Numbered from the stretch's first letter, positions 1 through 10,366 are shown. The stretch is 64,000 nucleotides of DNA from Brevibacillus choshinensis (GCF_001420695.1 NZ_LJJB01000007.1:1916991-1980990); one strand, 5' to 3'. The notes: generated from the sequence alone by a model not told the origin. Numbers and translations: made by a program.

Positions 1-1
1 C

Positions 2-79
2 TATCTTCAGGTCCCAGAGCTCCCTCATGAATTCTCTAAAGCCCTCGAGTGGTTCATGGTCGGTGCTGCAAAGGAATGA
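2..79 (+). CDS. C-terminal tail of a gene entering from the left edge
   Basis: The first bases read as an open frame of 25 codons ending in TGA at 77-79. The tail contains PHEFSKALEWFM, which resembles the last helix of alpha/beta hydrolases, where a Pro-x-Glu-Phe motif often precedes the C-terminus. The start and catalytic residues lie outside the window, so the family assignment is only a guess. The frame is on the same strand as the following gene. Confidence 0.35.
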   Translation, partial: YLQVPELPHEFSKALEWFMVGAAKE

Positions 80-201
80 CCTTTCACCATTTCAATCACT
101 TGAAGCTGCCCTGCAAGTGGAGGACTCATAATTCCAGTTCTTTCCGAGCAAGATAATCACATCTTTGGATATATTGTTTCGGTCTTGAAGGGGAGAGAAG
201 G

Positions 202-1656
202 ATGGGAAGTCATTGGATGACGTTTTTGCTTGGATCCTTTGCCGGCGCTATGATTGCAATCGTCTTTTCAGGTATTCTGGCGCTAGTGTTCTCGAGGCCG
301 TTGGTGAAATGGATCATCGGTCGATTCACTAAAAGGCTCATGAATGACCGCTATCCGGAAAATATTTGGGAGATCGTATCTGCCCTGACACGTATTTCTC
401 CACAAACGGTCATTGAAAATAGCTTGCGTGCCTCAGAAGCGGGAGTCATTGAAAGGCCGTTTCGCAGCCCGCGCAAATTCCTTCATTTTGAAGGATTAGT
501 CTTTTCCCCTGCCCAACTGGCAACACTGGCTGCTCCTGAAGAGTCCGAGGTCGATATGCGCGTGACCATTGGACCACGGGCAAAAAAACCGTTGAAGATC
601 GAGATACCGATTATGGCAGCAGGAATGGGATACGGAATAGGTGTGTCTGAAAAGACAAAGATCGCGATAGCGAAAGGGACGGCAGGCGTTGGAACGTTGA
701 CGAACACGGGTGAAGGGGGATTTTTACCCGAGGAAAGGCAACACGCGAAATATTTAATGATCCAATACCACTCCGGCTCCTGGTCAAAAGAGCCCCAAAT
801 TCTTAGGCAAGCGGACGCCATCGAGATTCGTTTCGGGCAAGGAGCTACAGCAGGTGCAGCCACCTTTACGCCTATGGATTATCTCGAGGGCAGAGCTGCC
901 GCCGTCATGCAGGTGCAAAACCAAGAGTTTGCCGTGGTCCCGTCGCGGCATGAGGAAATCCAGAAGCCGCAGGACCTTCGCAAATTGGTCGAGAAGCTTC
1001 GAGTCCTCACAGATGGTGTCCCCATTGGTGTAAAGATCTGTGCGAATGCCAAAATGGAGGCTGATTTGGAAGTGGCCATTTGGGCCGGTGTCGATTTTAT
1101 CAGTATCGATGGAGGGCAAGGAGGATCCAAGGGCAGTCCTCCCATTTTGGAAGACGATTTTGGGCTGCCGACCATCCATGCCCTGTCACGAGCAGCACGC
1201 TACCTGAAAAAGCGAAAGGTGAAAGACAAGATCACCCTGCTCAGCGGCGGCGGCTATTCCACACCATCGGATTGTCTGAAAGCACTGGCATTGGGCGCAG
1301 ATGGCATTTATATGGGGACGTCGCTTCTGTGGGCCATGACACATGATCAAGTAACGAAAGCGATCCCTTGGGAACCACCCACGCAGCTCCTCTTTTATCC
1401 CGGCAGTTTGACCGAGGAATTTCATGAACAGGAAGCTGCACAGTATTTAGAAAATTTTTTAACATCGTTTGTGGAAGAAATGAAGGTTGCGATCCTTGCC
1501 CTGGGAAAAACTTCACTTCACCAAGTGGGGATGGAGGATCTAGTCGCCCTTGATGAATGGACAAGCAAAATCACCAACGTTCCGCTTGTTTCGGAGCCTT
1601 ATCTGCCATCAAAGGAGTGGATGGAGTCGCTTTATGCATCCAGCGATGTCGACTGA
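202..1656 (+). CDS. FMN-binding glutamate synthase-family protein with N-terminal membrane anchor
   Basis: 484 residues. A hydrophobic segment at about residues 7-32 is followed by a glutamate synthase large-subunit-like FMN/alpha-beta barrel domain from about residue 90 to 450. Visible hallmarks are PIMAAGMGYG, GEGG near residue 172, the ISIDGGQGG loop near 302, and LLSGGGYSTPSD followed by GADGIYMGTS, the phosphate-binding end of the barrel. The protein lacks the glutaminase domain of true glutamate synthase, so it is a stand-alone FMN oxidoreductase-like protein whose substrate is unknown. The ATG is preceded by GGGGAGAGAAGG. It is monocistronic and is followed by a hairpin at 1689-1730. 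Confidence 0.85.
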   Translation: MGSHWMTFLLGSFAGAMIAIVFSGILALVFSRPLVKWIIGRFTKRLMNDRYPENIWEIVSALTRISPQTVIENSLRASEAGVIERPFRSPRKFLHFEGLVFSPAQLATLAAPEESEVDMRVTIGPRAKKPLKIEIPIMAAGMGYGIGVSEKTKIAIAKGTAGVGTLTNTGEGGFLPEERQHAKYLMIQYHSGSWSKEPQILRQADAIEIRFGQGATAGAATFTPMDYLEGRAAAVMQVQNQEFAVVPSRHEEIQKPQDLRKLVEKLRVLTDGVPIGVKICANAKMEADLEVAIWAGVDFISIDGGQGGSKGSPPILEDDFGLPTIHALSRAARYLKKRKVKDKITLLSGGGYSTPSDCLKALALGADGIYMGTSLLWAMTHDQVTKAIPWEPPTQLLFYPGSLTEEFHEQEAAQYLENFLTSFVEEMKVAILALGKTSLHQVGMEDLVALDEWTSKITNVPLVSEPYLPSKEWMESLYASSDVD

Positions 1657-1688
1657 AAAGCATAACGTTTGATCAATCAGTAAAACAA

Positions 1689-1730
1689 GACCCGCAAGAT
1701 GGACACGTAGCATCGTGCCTTTTGCGGGTC
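1689..1730. terminator. convergent-gene hairpin
   Basis: GACCCGCAA at 1689-1697 pairs perfectly with TTGCGGGTC at 1722-1730, with further weak pairing inside. It lies between two converging genes and may terminate both; the T tracts on either side are poor. Confidence 0.5.
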
Positions 1731-1734
1731 TGTG

Positions 1735-2205
1735 TTATAGCGTTTTCATGTACCAGGCATCGCAAGCATAGTGCTCGGTTGCGTTCAATGGATGTTCTAA
1801 TTGCACGAATCCGTGCTTTTTGTAGAATTTATTCGCTGCGACCATATTACTGAGCGTCTCGAGGTAGCATTTCTCATAATGATTTGCGGCAAAATCCAGG
1901 GCAACTGTCAGTAGATCGTTGGCAACTCCAGTGCCCCGCGTTTCTTTTAAGGCGTACATCTTTTGCAATTCACAGATAGCTGGCCAGCCATGGATCGGCC
2001 CAATACCGCATCCAGCTACAATTTTATCGTTGTCTTCAACCACCCAATATTTAGAACCCTCAGATTGATACAAATGATAGAAATGTCCCAAGTTCGGATC
2101 AGACCAGGCCGTTCCTGGCTTATTCGCCCCGAATTCTATCAAACAAGTTCGAATAACGGCCTCCACTTGTTTGTTATCTTTTTCCTCGATTTCTCTGATG
2201 ATCAT
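1735..2205 (-). CDS. GNAT family N-acetyltransferase
   Basis: 156 residues. The GNAT fold is recognisable: the opening strand MIIREIEEKD, a central strand with CGIGPI, the acetyl-CoA pyrophosphate loop KETRGTGVANDLL (the R/Q-x-x-G-x-G/A motif) at about residues 91-103, and the C-terminal NKFYKKHGFVQLE motif. An upstream extension of the frame exists, but the ATG at 2205 is preceded by AGGAGG with good spacing, so that start was chosen. Substrate is unknown; neighbours give no clue. It converges on the FMN protein gene. Confidence 0.85.
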   Translation of the reverse strand: MIIREIEEKDNKQVEAVIRTCLIEFGANKPGTAWSDPNLGHFYHLYQSEGSKYWVVEDNDKIVAGCGIGPIHGWPAICELQKMYALKETRGTGVANDLLTVALDFAANHYEKCYLETLSNMVAANKFYKKHGFVQLEHPLNATEHYACDAWYMKTL

Positions 2206-2463
2206 GCGACAACCTCCTCTGCCTTGAATCCTGCTAGCGTTTCGGTTAAGAAGGTTACCATTTTCACCAAGCGTAGTCAAGATTTAGTCCAATTCTATTG
2301 TTCTTCATCGACTGGATTCCGTAATAAAGCTCCGTACAAGGATCTAACAGCTTTGCCAATATGGATAATGTTGGTGTAGGATAGGAAAGGAAAAGGGAAC
2401 ATTTGTTCGATTCTGGACAAATCAATCTGCCAACTTGGATGAAGAAGGAAAAGGGTGAGAATC

Positions 2464-2625
2464 ATGACATCAACCATAAACATACCCAGACTGGGAGTCG
2501 GTGCAGTGATCCTAAACAGTCGTAATGAGATTTTGCTGGTACTACGAAACAGAAATCCAGAGAAAGGTACGTGGAGCATTCCTGGTGGAAAAGTGGATCC
2601 GTACGAGCAGCTGGAAGTTCATTAA
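2464..2625 (+). pseudogene. 5' fragment of a NUDIX hydrolase gene
   Basis: After AAAAGGGTGAG the frame opens with the typical NUDIX first strand (LGVGAVILNSRNEILLVLR) and reaches GTWSIPGGKVDPYEQLE, the beginning of the NUDIX box. It then leaves homology at about 2611-2620 and stops at 2623. The REVxEExG metal-binding half and everything downstream are absent. The break coincides exactly with one end of the inverted integrase segment, so the gene was cut by insertion or rearrangement of that element. It cannot encode an active hydrolase. Confidence 0.8.
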
Positions 2626-3201
2626 TTGCTAAACTAAAAGTATCTCGTAGCATGACGATTCGCTGTGACTTGGTTTTTGTCTTTGTTAGAAATACTGAAT
2701 CATCCGTATAGTTAACTTCACTAACCTTTAAATTTAACATCTCGGAAATTCTCATGCCCGTTGAAAGTAAGAGCGAGAAGAGAAGTACATACCTTTTTAA
2801 TTCTTTGCTGTGCTTGATCAGGCTTTGAAGTAATAGAAGGATTTCACGCCTACTAAGGATTCGTTGAGGCCTTTTCTGAGTGCGCTACGCTTTTGGATCG
2901 AAAGTCATTTCTTTAATCAGATCAGGAAAATCGTACCTTCTGTGAAGATATTTTGTAAAGCTGCTGATTGCGTTTTTTGATTCTCGAAGCCAGCTGTATC
3001 CTATATCTATGTGATCAGTAAGGTACTTATCTAGCAAATAAGCATCAATAGGTTTGTAACAGACAAATGCCCCTGACCGACTATGGATTCGATACATTCT
3101 CTCATAATGGAGATCTTCCACCTTAGTGTTAGTTAGATTGGAAAGGTACCGGGTAAATTCGTCTAGAAACTTGCGGTAGCTCTGTTTAGTTGAATCTCCA
3201 G
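2611..3201. other. inverted segment inside a tyrosine recombinase gene, bounded by 11-bp inverted repeats
   Basis: CTGGAAGTTCA at 2611-2621 and TGAATCTCCAG at 3191-3201 are inverted repeats matching at 9 of 11 positions. The minus-strand frame between them encodes the N-terminal part of a tyrosine recombinase; the plus-strand frame starting at 3201 encodes the C-terminal part. Flipping the segment joins CCA-G to AA-GTC, giving a continuous frame (ELPEVKLLFGLAG) from N- to C-terminal halves. The inversion is inferred from this in-frame restoration. Confidence 0.65.
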
Positions 3202-3208
3202 AAGTCAA
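2622..3208 (-). pseudogene. N-terminal two thirds of a tyrosine recombinase, inverted and with an in-frame stop
   Basis: The frame begins near 3208 (TSGDSTKQSYRKFLDEF), covers the SAM-like DNA-binding domain, meets an amber codon at 2885-2887 (after FDPKA), and continues in the same frame through RRPQRILSRREILLLL-type sequence to LLSTGMRISEMLNLKV, the first catalytic Arg box. It ends after about LAINEL at the repeat near 2611-2621. The His-x-x-Arg and Tyr boxes are missing here and are found on the opposite strand from 3201. No credible start codon with a ribosome binding site is visible. The gene is broken by both the stop and the inversion. Confidence 0.75.
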
Positions 3209-3668
3209 ACTCCTATTTGGCTTAGCAGGTCAACCACTTGGAGCCAAAGCTCTTAATCGTCTTACGAACAGCATCTCCTTCGATTTAGGTTGGACAAATG
3301 ATCAACGGGTGACTCCTCATGGTTATAGAGCCACTATTAGTACGATGCTAAGTGAGCGGGGAGTAGGTCTGACAGCCATTAAATTTCTGTTAGGGCACTC
3401 AGATCAAGATAATTTACAATTCTATATACGACGTTATGGACGTCATATCCGGTTGCTCCACAGGGAATTGACAAGAATTGAGGAGGAGTTGTCCCAAGAA
3501 TCTCTCGATATTCCAGGTGCGCAAGAATCACATTCATCAGGGGAACCAGAGGAGAAAAAAACAGATGGGAAGAGCCTTCTGCTTCCAAAGGAAATATTGT
3601 TGAAGTTACTCGAAGCAGATCTAGAACTTGCTGTTATTATGATTCAAAGAGGATTAGCTCATATGTAA
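3201..3668 (+). pseudogene. C-terminal part of the same tyrosine recombinase
   Basis: Open from GAA at 3201. It reads LLFGLAGQPLGAKALN, then TPHGYRATISTML (the His-x-x-Arg catalytic box, here HGYR), LLGHS (second His/Trp box) and a candidate nucleophile Tyr in LQFYIRRY. A charged tail of about 75 residues follows. The only start-like codon is a GTG at 3309 inside the domain, without a ribosome binding site. It lacks the N-terminal domain and first Arg box, which lie inverted on the other strand, so it is a severed 3' portion rather than an independent gene. Confidence 0.75.
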
Positions 3669-4036
3669 TCGGAAAGAGAAGAGGGTAGAGTTTTCATACA
3701 CTAAGATTCTAGCTCAACGAGCAAAAAGACAATCAAGCAGCAAAGAAGTAGATATAGTAATTTTATGGTTACTTGAACAGCAGTGAATGGAGAAAGACCT
3801 TAATCTGTAATGCAGCAGAGAGTGGAGGTGTGTAGATGAAAATTAGTTCAAATTGTATATGCGTAGAGAGAAGGCAAACGAAAAAGTATGTGAATACAGA
3901 AAAGTTGAATTAAATTTTTGGATGAACAACAAACCACATAATGAAGAACAAAAATTAAATATCAACACATCAAATTTAATTTAATTAAATATCAGTTCAT
4001 AAAATTGCTATTTCATGAACTGAAAGCAAAGATGAA
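3669..4036. other. AT-rich stretch without a gene; one inverted repeat
   Basis: No supported coding frame. ATTAAATATCA occurs twice (near 3955 and 3984). TCAGTTCAT at 3992-4000 is repeated inverted as ATGAACTGA at 4015-4023 with a 14-nt gap. The stretch separates two recombinase remnants and could be an old element end; nothing else is recognised. Confidence 0.4.
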
Positions 4037-4079
4037 AAACCTCCTCTCTATCGAGATACCACTTATAGAGAGGAGGTTT
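4037..4079 (-). terminator. rho-independent terminator of the integrase gene
   Basis: A perfect 15-bp stem (4037-4051 with 4065-4079) with a 13-nt loop, ending in a TTTTT run in the minus direction, directly after the stop of the integrase frame at 4086. Confidence 0.85.
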
Positions 4080-4085
4080 ATTCCT

Positions 4086-5001
4086 TTACACGTCAAATCG
4101 CAGAGATTCAATCGCTTGCTTCTTTTGTTCCAGGTCCACATGTGTGTAGATAGACGTAGTCGCTAAGCTTTCATGGCCAAGAAGTTCCTGCAACGAACGG
4201 ATATCCACTTTGGAAGTCGCATTTTGGGAGCGTAACAACAGCGTCGCAAACGTATGCCTTAGATGATGCAGAGTAAAGCGATGCGGAGGTAAACCTGCAA
4301 GCGCAAGGGTTTCTTTAAAGATACGATGCAAGCCCCGCGGATCTAATGATTCGCCAAGATAATTCGTGAATACCGGATCTTTTGGGTGCAACCGATAAGG
4401 TTCCACCTGCCCACGATACTTCAGGATCAATGGCAGTACCATCGGGTGAAGAGGGAGGATTCGCTCTTTGTTACCCTTCACATAGATCCGTACAGCACTC
4501 CATTCCAAATCAATTTGTTCCCATGTCAAATCAACTAATTCTTGCCGGCGCATGCCGGTTGTCGCCAACAGCTTGAACATCACGTGATTACGCAGCGCGA
4601 ACTTTCGCTGGTCAGCTTCCAGAAACCGAAAAAGCTGTTGCAGTTCGACTAATTTCGTATAGACTGGCAGTTTTTTATCTGTTTTCGGCGCTTGAATGCC
4701 CACCATGAACTCATTGGTGATCCAATGTTCCTTTGAACAAAACCGACAAAACGACTTTAAGCATGAAATACGTCTTTGCAGCGTTCTTGGCCGCGTCTGA
4801 TGCTCAATTACCTGGTCTTGCACGAAACGCCGAATCGTCGAATTATACACGTGCTGCAGCTCGGTTGTTTCCGTGAACTTTCTGTAAGAATGACTCAAAT
4901 ACATGCAAATCGTACGCGTAACTGCGTATCGTATTGACGGAAACATTCCGCTCAACCTGCATGTAACTCAAAAATTCATCAATCGCTTTTCTGACCTGCA
5001 A
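4086..5001 (-). pseudogene. XerC/XerD-like tyrosine recombinase with one frameshift
   Basis: A TTG at 5001, eight bases after AGGAGG, opens a frame with VRKAIDEFLSYMQVERN and SYAYDLHVFESFLQK, the core-binding domain of XerC/D-type integrases. Around 4870-4885 the homology passes to the next frame (TELQHVYNSTIRRF), which runs to 4086 and holds all catalytic boxes: TGMRRQELVDL (Arg), GNKERILPL (Lys), HHLRHTFAT (His-x-x-Arg), LLGHESLATT (His) and YTHV (Tyr). One extra base relative to an intact gene explains the shift. The total length fits the roughly 300-residue family norm. It is either a genuine pseudogene or a sequencing error at this point. Confidence 0.75.
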
Positions 5002-5108
5002 AATGGATCGTCCTCCTGAAAAATCGATTATAAGGACGCAACCGACATGTATAGACCGTCCATGGAGCTTATTGGAACGGGTCCGAAACTTATCCGGACG
5101 CACTTGGT

Positions 5109-5147
5109 GATTATCAGGAACTTTTAGCAATAAAGTTCCTGATAATC
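5109..5147. repeat. perfect 16-bp inverted repeat upstream of the integrase
   Basis: GATTATCAGGAACTTT at 5109-5124 and AAAGTTCCTGATAATC at 5132-5147 are exact reverse complements separated by 7 nt. There is no T tract, so a terminator is unlikely. Lying about 110 bp upstream of the integrase start it may be an operator, a recombination core or an element end. Confidence 0.6.
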
Positions 5148-5678
<531 letters not shown>

Positions 5679-5707
5679 TTTACATTATTTGTATTTTCAA
5701 TTATATT
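5679..5707 (+). promoter_or_regulatory. sigma-A type promoter of the small gene
   Basis: TTTACA at 5679-5684, a 17-nt spacer, and TATATT at 5702-5707, about 40 bp upstream of the start of the 37-codon gene. Confidence 0.55.
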
Positions 5708-5748
5708 ATAATTAAGATAACTATAACGAAAATTACTGGAGGCCCACC

Positions 5749-5862
5749 ATGACAAAAGTGAAATCCAAACCAAATAATACCACTACGACTCAAAAGAAAC
5801 GATCCTATGAAGATACATTGAACAACCTGGCCCACTACCTCGAGCGTAAAAAGAAAAAATAA
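5749..5862 (+). CDS. small basic protein of unknown function
   Basis: 37 residues starting MTKVKSKPNNTTTTQ, with a middle SYEDTLNNLAHYLERKK that could form an amphipathic helix, ending in a run of five lysines. It has its own promoter (5679), a ribosome binding site (TGGAGG, 7 nt before ATG) and a terminator hairpin directly after the stop, which together argue that it is expressed. No family is recognised; the size, charge and single-gene unit are compatible with a nucleic-acid-associated or spore-related small protein, but that is speculation. Confidence 0.6.
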   Translation: MTKVKSKPNNTTTTQKKRSYEDTLNNLAHYLERKKKK

Positions 5863-5869
5863 AACGAAA

Positions 5870-5892
5870 AGAGTGCCAAAGGGCGGCACTCT
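5870..5892. terminator. terminator hairpin after the small gene
   Basis: AGAGTGCC at 5870-5877 pairs with GGCACTCT at 5885-5892. It immediately follows the small plus-strand gene and faces the end of the minus-strand kinase gene, so it may serve both. Confidence 0.6.
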
Positions 5893-5944
5893 GCTTCGTC
5901 GTGTATGGGGTAGTTCATTACTTTCCCAATTTACCATACCAAGA

Positions 5945-6493
5945 TTACTCTTTCACCCTCGCTTCTCCCCGTGCTCTCAACCATATCTGCTCTACTGTTT
6001 CTTCTGCTGATAATTCAGTCGTGTCGATCCACATGCCGATCCTTGGTGTTTCCTCACGTAATTGCCTGTCTAGCTCTGAAACGTCCCATAAACCGTACCC
6101 TTTTTTCGCTCGAGCTGCTTCCCGCGTTTCCACTGCCTCCTGAGATGGACAAAGAACGATGACATGCAACGGAGTATTTTGAATTAGGTCTACTGTTTCC
6201 TGTAGCATAGCTCCAAGCATAACATCCTGTAGCACGACAGTGAATCCGGCATTAAAGTATGTATCTGCAGCAGCTGCGGCTAGTTTATATCGCAAGCGCA
6301 ACTGTCTAATCGCCTCGTCTGTCGCGTCTGGAAGCGTTTCCTCCCTCCAGCTTACAATCATCCTCCTGAATACATCCCCTCGTAAATGAACACTTTTTTC
6401 GAATTTTTCTGCTAGAAGCTGAGCGACTGTAGACTTTCCCGAAGCCATAATACCGGTAATGAGATAAATACCTCTTTGTTCAAGTGTTTGCAT
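5945..6493 (-). CDS. AAA/P-loop small-molecule kinase-like protein
   Basis: 182 residues. A P-loop GIMASGKST at about residues 14-22 follows a typical first strand (GIYLITG). HLRGDVFRRMI and VVLQDVMLG fit the substrate and Walker B-like strands of the gluconate kinase/chloramphenicol phosphotransferase/zeta-type group. An arginine-rich segment (ETREAARAKKGYG) could be the lid. The phosphoryl acceptor is unknown. It starts at an ATG about 10 nt after GAAGGAAAGG, just downstream of the glpP remnant, which may have been deleted into its 5' flank. It is also transcribed toward the terminator at 5870-5892. Confidence 0.75.
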   Translation of the reverse strand: MQTLEQRGIYLITGIMASGKSTVAQLLAEKFEKSVHLRGDVFRRMIVSWREETLPDATDEAIRQLRLRYKLAAAAADTYFNAGFTVVLQDVMLGAMLQETVDLIQNTPLHVIVLCPSQEAVETREAARAKKGYGLWDVSELDRQLREETPRIGMWIDTTELSAEETVEQIWLRARGEARVKE

Positions 6494-6509
6494 GGTTTAC
6501 GTACCTTTC

Positions 6510-6804
6510 CTTCTTCTTTGTAGACCACTGTGCCGTACGTATTAATCCGCCTGCAATGACAGGAATTTGAGTTCGTATCGTGATTTCCTCGATCAGATGA
6601 GGTACAGATGCTATATACATACGAATCCTTTTTTCTTCGCAGCAGCCAATATGATACTGTTTCTCGTAGCAATGATTCCTTCTGGTTTGACTTCCTGGGC
6701 CAAATAATCGATCGCATATTCATCTGACTTTAATCCATTAGTTCATCAAATTCTTTCAGATTGCGGACAGTCGGCAGAATGCATTGATCGATTTGTTTTG
6801 CCAA
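6510..6804 (-). pseudogene. glpP: decayed glpP, glycerol operon antiterminator
   Basis: Three fragments in the right order match GlpP. The first, from a TTG at 6804 behind GGAGTG, reads CILPTVRNLKEFDELM. The second, near 6615-6730, reads GLKSDEYAIDYLAQEV then KPEGIIATRNSIILAAA. The third, near 6520-6600, reads VPHLIEEITIRTQIPVIAG then GLIRT. Roughly 45 residues are missing between the first two and about 40 between the last two, with stops at the joints, and the C-terminus is gone. GlpP is known in Bacillus to bind glpD and glpFK leader RNA in the presence of glycerol-3-phosphate and allow readthrough. This copy cannot do that. Confidence 0.8.
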
Positions 6805-6811
6805 CGAAAGC

Positions 6812-8479
6812 TCACTCCAATTGAAATGATTTTACCTGTTGGTACTCCTCCTCAAATGCTTTTATTTCCCGTTCTTTTTCGATTGCGGACCACTTCAGAG
6901 TCCGTGCCATTTCATCCGCTATTTTCAAATAGACACGACCGATGGATTTACGATCAAAGAACAGCTTTCCTGAGCGTCTGATCAGAAAATCGCGCAAAGT
7001 CATAACCATTTCTTCGCGGATTCCGTATTGTAGCTCGGCAAGTGCCATTGCGTCCTCTGCTGGATGTCGTTGCTTTTGCAACTCTAGGGCTAGCTTTACT
7101 ATTTTATCTGTATTTCTGCCATATTTCCCCACTAATTCTGCAATCGATGCTTCCGGAATGCCAAAGGAACGTACTCGTTTTGCCTGTACACGGATAAAAT
7201 CAGGAATCGCAGCTGCTGAGGGAAAGGAGCCGCCAGCTAACACAATTTGATGCGTATGGCATGACTTGAATGCACGGCCCTCTTCCTTGATCAATTCCTT
7301 TGTCACGATGTCTACGACCCGCTCCGCCATCTTCCGGAAGCCTGTCAATTTTCCACCTGCAATCGTAATGAGTCCGCTTGCTGAGTGAAAAACTTCGTCT
7401 TTACGCGAGAGCTCGGATGGTGATTTGCCGTCTTCATGGATTAATGGACGTAGCCCTGCCCAACTAGATGTGATGTCTTGCTCTGTCAGCTTTACGCTTG
7501 GGAACATGTCATTTGTAGCGCGGAGTAAGTACGCGACGTCTTGCTGTGTGACACGTGGACTTTCCAGCTCCCCTTGATAGTCCGTATCTGTCGTACCAAT
7601 GTAAGTAGACTTGTTTCGTGGAATGGCAAAAATCATCCGTTTGTCTGCCACGTCAAAGTAAACGGCTTGCTTGAGAGGTAATCGGGCATGCGGAACGACG
7701 AGATGAACCCCTTTGGTGAGATGAAGACGTTTGTCAAACAGCGATTGATCTTTCTCGCGGAGACGATCTACCCATGGACCAGCCGCATTGACGATCTTTT
7801 TGGCCAAAATGACAAGCTCCTTTCCAGTGATCAAGTCCTTCCCTTTAACGCCGATTACTTTTCCATTTTCATAGATAAAATCCGTCGCTTCTGTATAATT
7901 TACGCAGCTGGCTCCGAATGTACGAGCAGTTTTTATGACTTCAATGGTCAGACGTGCATCGTCCGTCCGATACTCGTAGTACATTCCGCTCCCTTTGAGA
8001 ATATCCGTGCGTAAAAGCGGCTCGGCTACAGTGGTTTGCTTCTTGGAAAGCATGGTGCGCCGTTCTTTTCGTTTCACTCCAGCCAAGAGATCGTAAACGT
8101 AGAGCCCAATCGATGTCGCCATCTTCCCGTATGTTCCTTTCTCGACGATTGGCAGGATCATTTTCTCCGGTACGACAATATGCGGCGCATTACGATACAG
8201 GATCGTTCGCTCCCTGCCTACCTCTCGAACCAGCTTGACGTCACCTTGTTTCAAATATCGTAATCCGCCGTGCACCAGCTTAGTCGAACGACTGCTCGTA
8301 CCTGCGGCAAAATCCTGCTTTTCAATCAGCCCAACCGTAAGTCCACGGGAAGCTGCATCGAGCGCTATTCCTGCACCAGTCACGCCTCCACCGATAATCA
8401 GAAGGTCAAGACGGTCTGTCGTCAGTTGATTAAGAAAAGTGGTTCTCTGGAGGGCTGACAATGTCGTATCGATATGCAT
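6812..8479 (-). CDS. glpD: aerobic glycerol-3-phosphate dehydrogenase
   Basis: 555 residues, full length for the family. It oxidises glycerol-3-phosphate to dihydroxyacetone phosphate with FAD at the membrane and passes electrons to quinone. The FAD Rossmann motif LLIIGGGVTGAGIALDAASR lies near residue 28, followed by FAAGTSSRSTKLVHGGLRYL. Further family blocks are EYRTDDARLTIEV, NAAGPWVD, YIGTTDTDYQ, SSWAGLRPLI and ITIAGGKLTG. The ATG at 8479 was preferred over one four codons upstream because the GGATGAG site is properly spaced. It is the second gene after glpK, with its own leader terminator (8511-8570), so it is likely controlled by antitermination. Confidence 0.97.
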   Translation of the reverse strand: MHIDTTLSALQRTTFLNQLTTDRLDLLIIGGGVTGAGIALDAASRGLTVGLIEKQDFAAGTSSRSTKLVHGGLRYLKQGDVKLVREVGRERTILYRNAPHIVVPEKMILPIVEKGTYGKMATSIGLYVYDLLAGVKRKERRTMLSKKQTTVAEPLLRTDILKGSGMYYEYRTDDARLTIEVIKTARTFGASCVNYTEATDFIYENGKVIGVKGKDLITGKELVILAKKIVNAAGPWVDRLREKDQSLFDKRLHLTKGVHLVVPHARLPLKQAVYFDVADKRMIFAIPRNKSTYIGTTDTDYQGELESPRVTQQDVAYLLRATNDMFPSVKLTEQDITSSWAGLRPLIHEDGKSPSELSRKDEVFHSASGLITIAGGKLTGFRKMAERVVDIVTKELIKEEGRAFKSCHTHQIVLAGGSFPSAAAIPDFIRVQAKRVRSFGIPEASIAELVGKYGRNTDKIVKLALELQKQRHPAEDAMALAELQYGIREEMVMTLRDFLIRRSGKLFFDRKSIGRVYLKIADEMARTLKWSAIEKEREIKAFEEEYQQVKSFQLE

Positions 8480-8510
8480 GATACATCTCATCCTTTCTAT
8501 TCAAAAACAA

Positions 8511-8570
8511 AGACAGCCATATTCAAAAGAAGCAACGCATCTGCATTTGCTCTTTCGATACCGGCTGTCT
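8511..8570 (-). terminator. leader terminator of glpD
   Basis: In the minus direction AGACAGCC-type outer arms (8563-8570 with 8511-8518) enclose an inner stem (GAGCAAATGC with GCGTTGCTTC) and are followed by TTTGTTTTTG, then the glpD ribosome binding site. It lies wholly in the 5' leader, as in the Bacillus glpD attenuator. Confidence 0.75.
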
Positions 8571-8583
8571 CCAATGTCTCCAC
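8567..8583 (-). promoter_or_regulatory. GGAGA repeat motif in the glpD leader, likely antiterminator-protein site
   Basis: GTGGAGACATTGGAGAC overlaps the 5' arm of the terminator. A nearly identical sequence is found at the same place in the glpK leader (10351-10366). Its position means a bound protein would block the terminator stem, as expected for GlpP. Confidence 0.55.
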
Positions 8584-8628
8584 CGCTTCATATACTTATC
8601 TTTACTCTATTCCTGATTTCTGTAAAAA

Positions 8629-10143
<1,515 letters not shown>

Positions 10144-10290
10144 TCAAGTCACCGAATAGGATTCCTTTTATTTATGCCTGGGCAAGGCAAATCCCTGCTT
10201 GTATCTGAAAACGGTGTTACCGATATTACTTTACCTCTCAATAGCTATGGGAGTCTATTCAGTGTCCTACTCTCTTTTTCCTGTAAGAAA

Positions 10291-10349
10291 ACAAAAAAGC
10301 TAATACGCGCAAACCGAAAGCCGAAGCCTCCTGTTTGCAAATATTAGCT
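10291..10349 (-). terminator. leader terminator of glpK
   Basis: AGCTAATA and GCAAAC arms (10333-10349 with 10298-10314) form a long stem with a 3x3 internal loop, followed in the minus direction by TTTTTTGTTTTC. It lies between the promoter and the start of glpK and would stop transcription unless antiterminated. Confidence 0.8.
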
Positions 10350-10350
10350 G

Positions 10351-10366
10351 GTCTCCAAATCTCCAC
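10351..10366 (-). promoter_or_regulatory. GGAGA repeat motif in the glpK leader
   Basis: GTGGAGATTTGGAGAC lies directly 5' of the terminator stem. It matches the glpD leader motif at 8567-8583 almost base for base, suggesting a common RNA-binding antiterminator. Confidence 0.55.
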
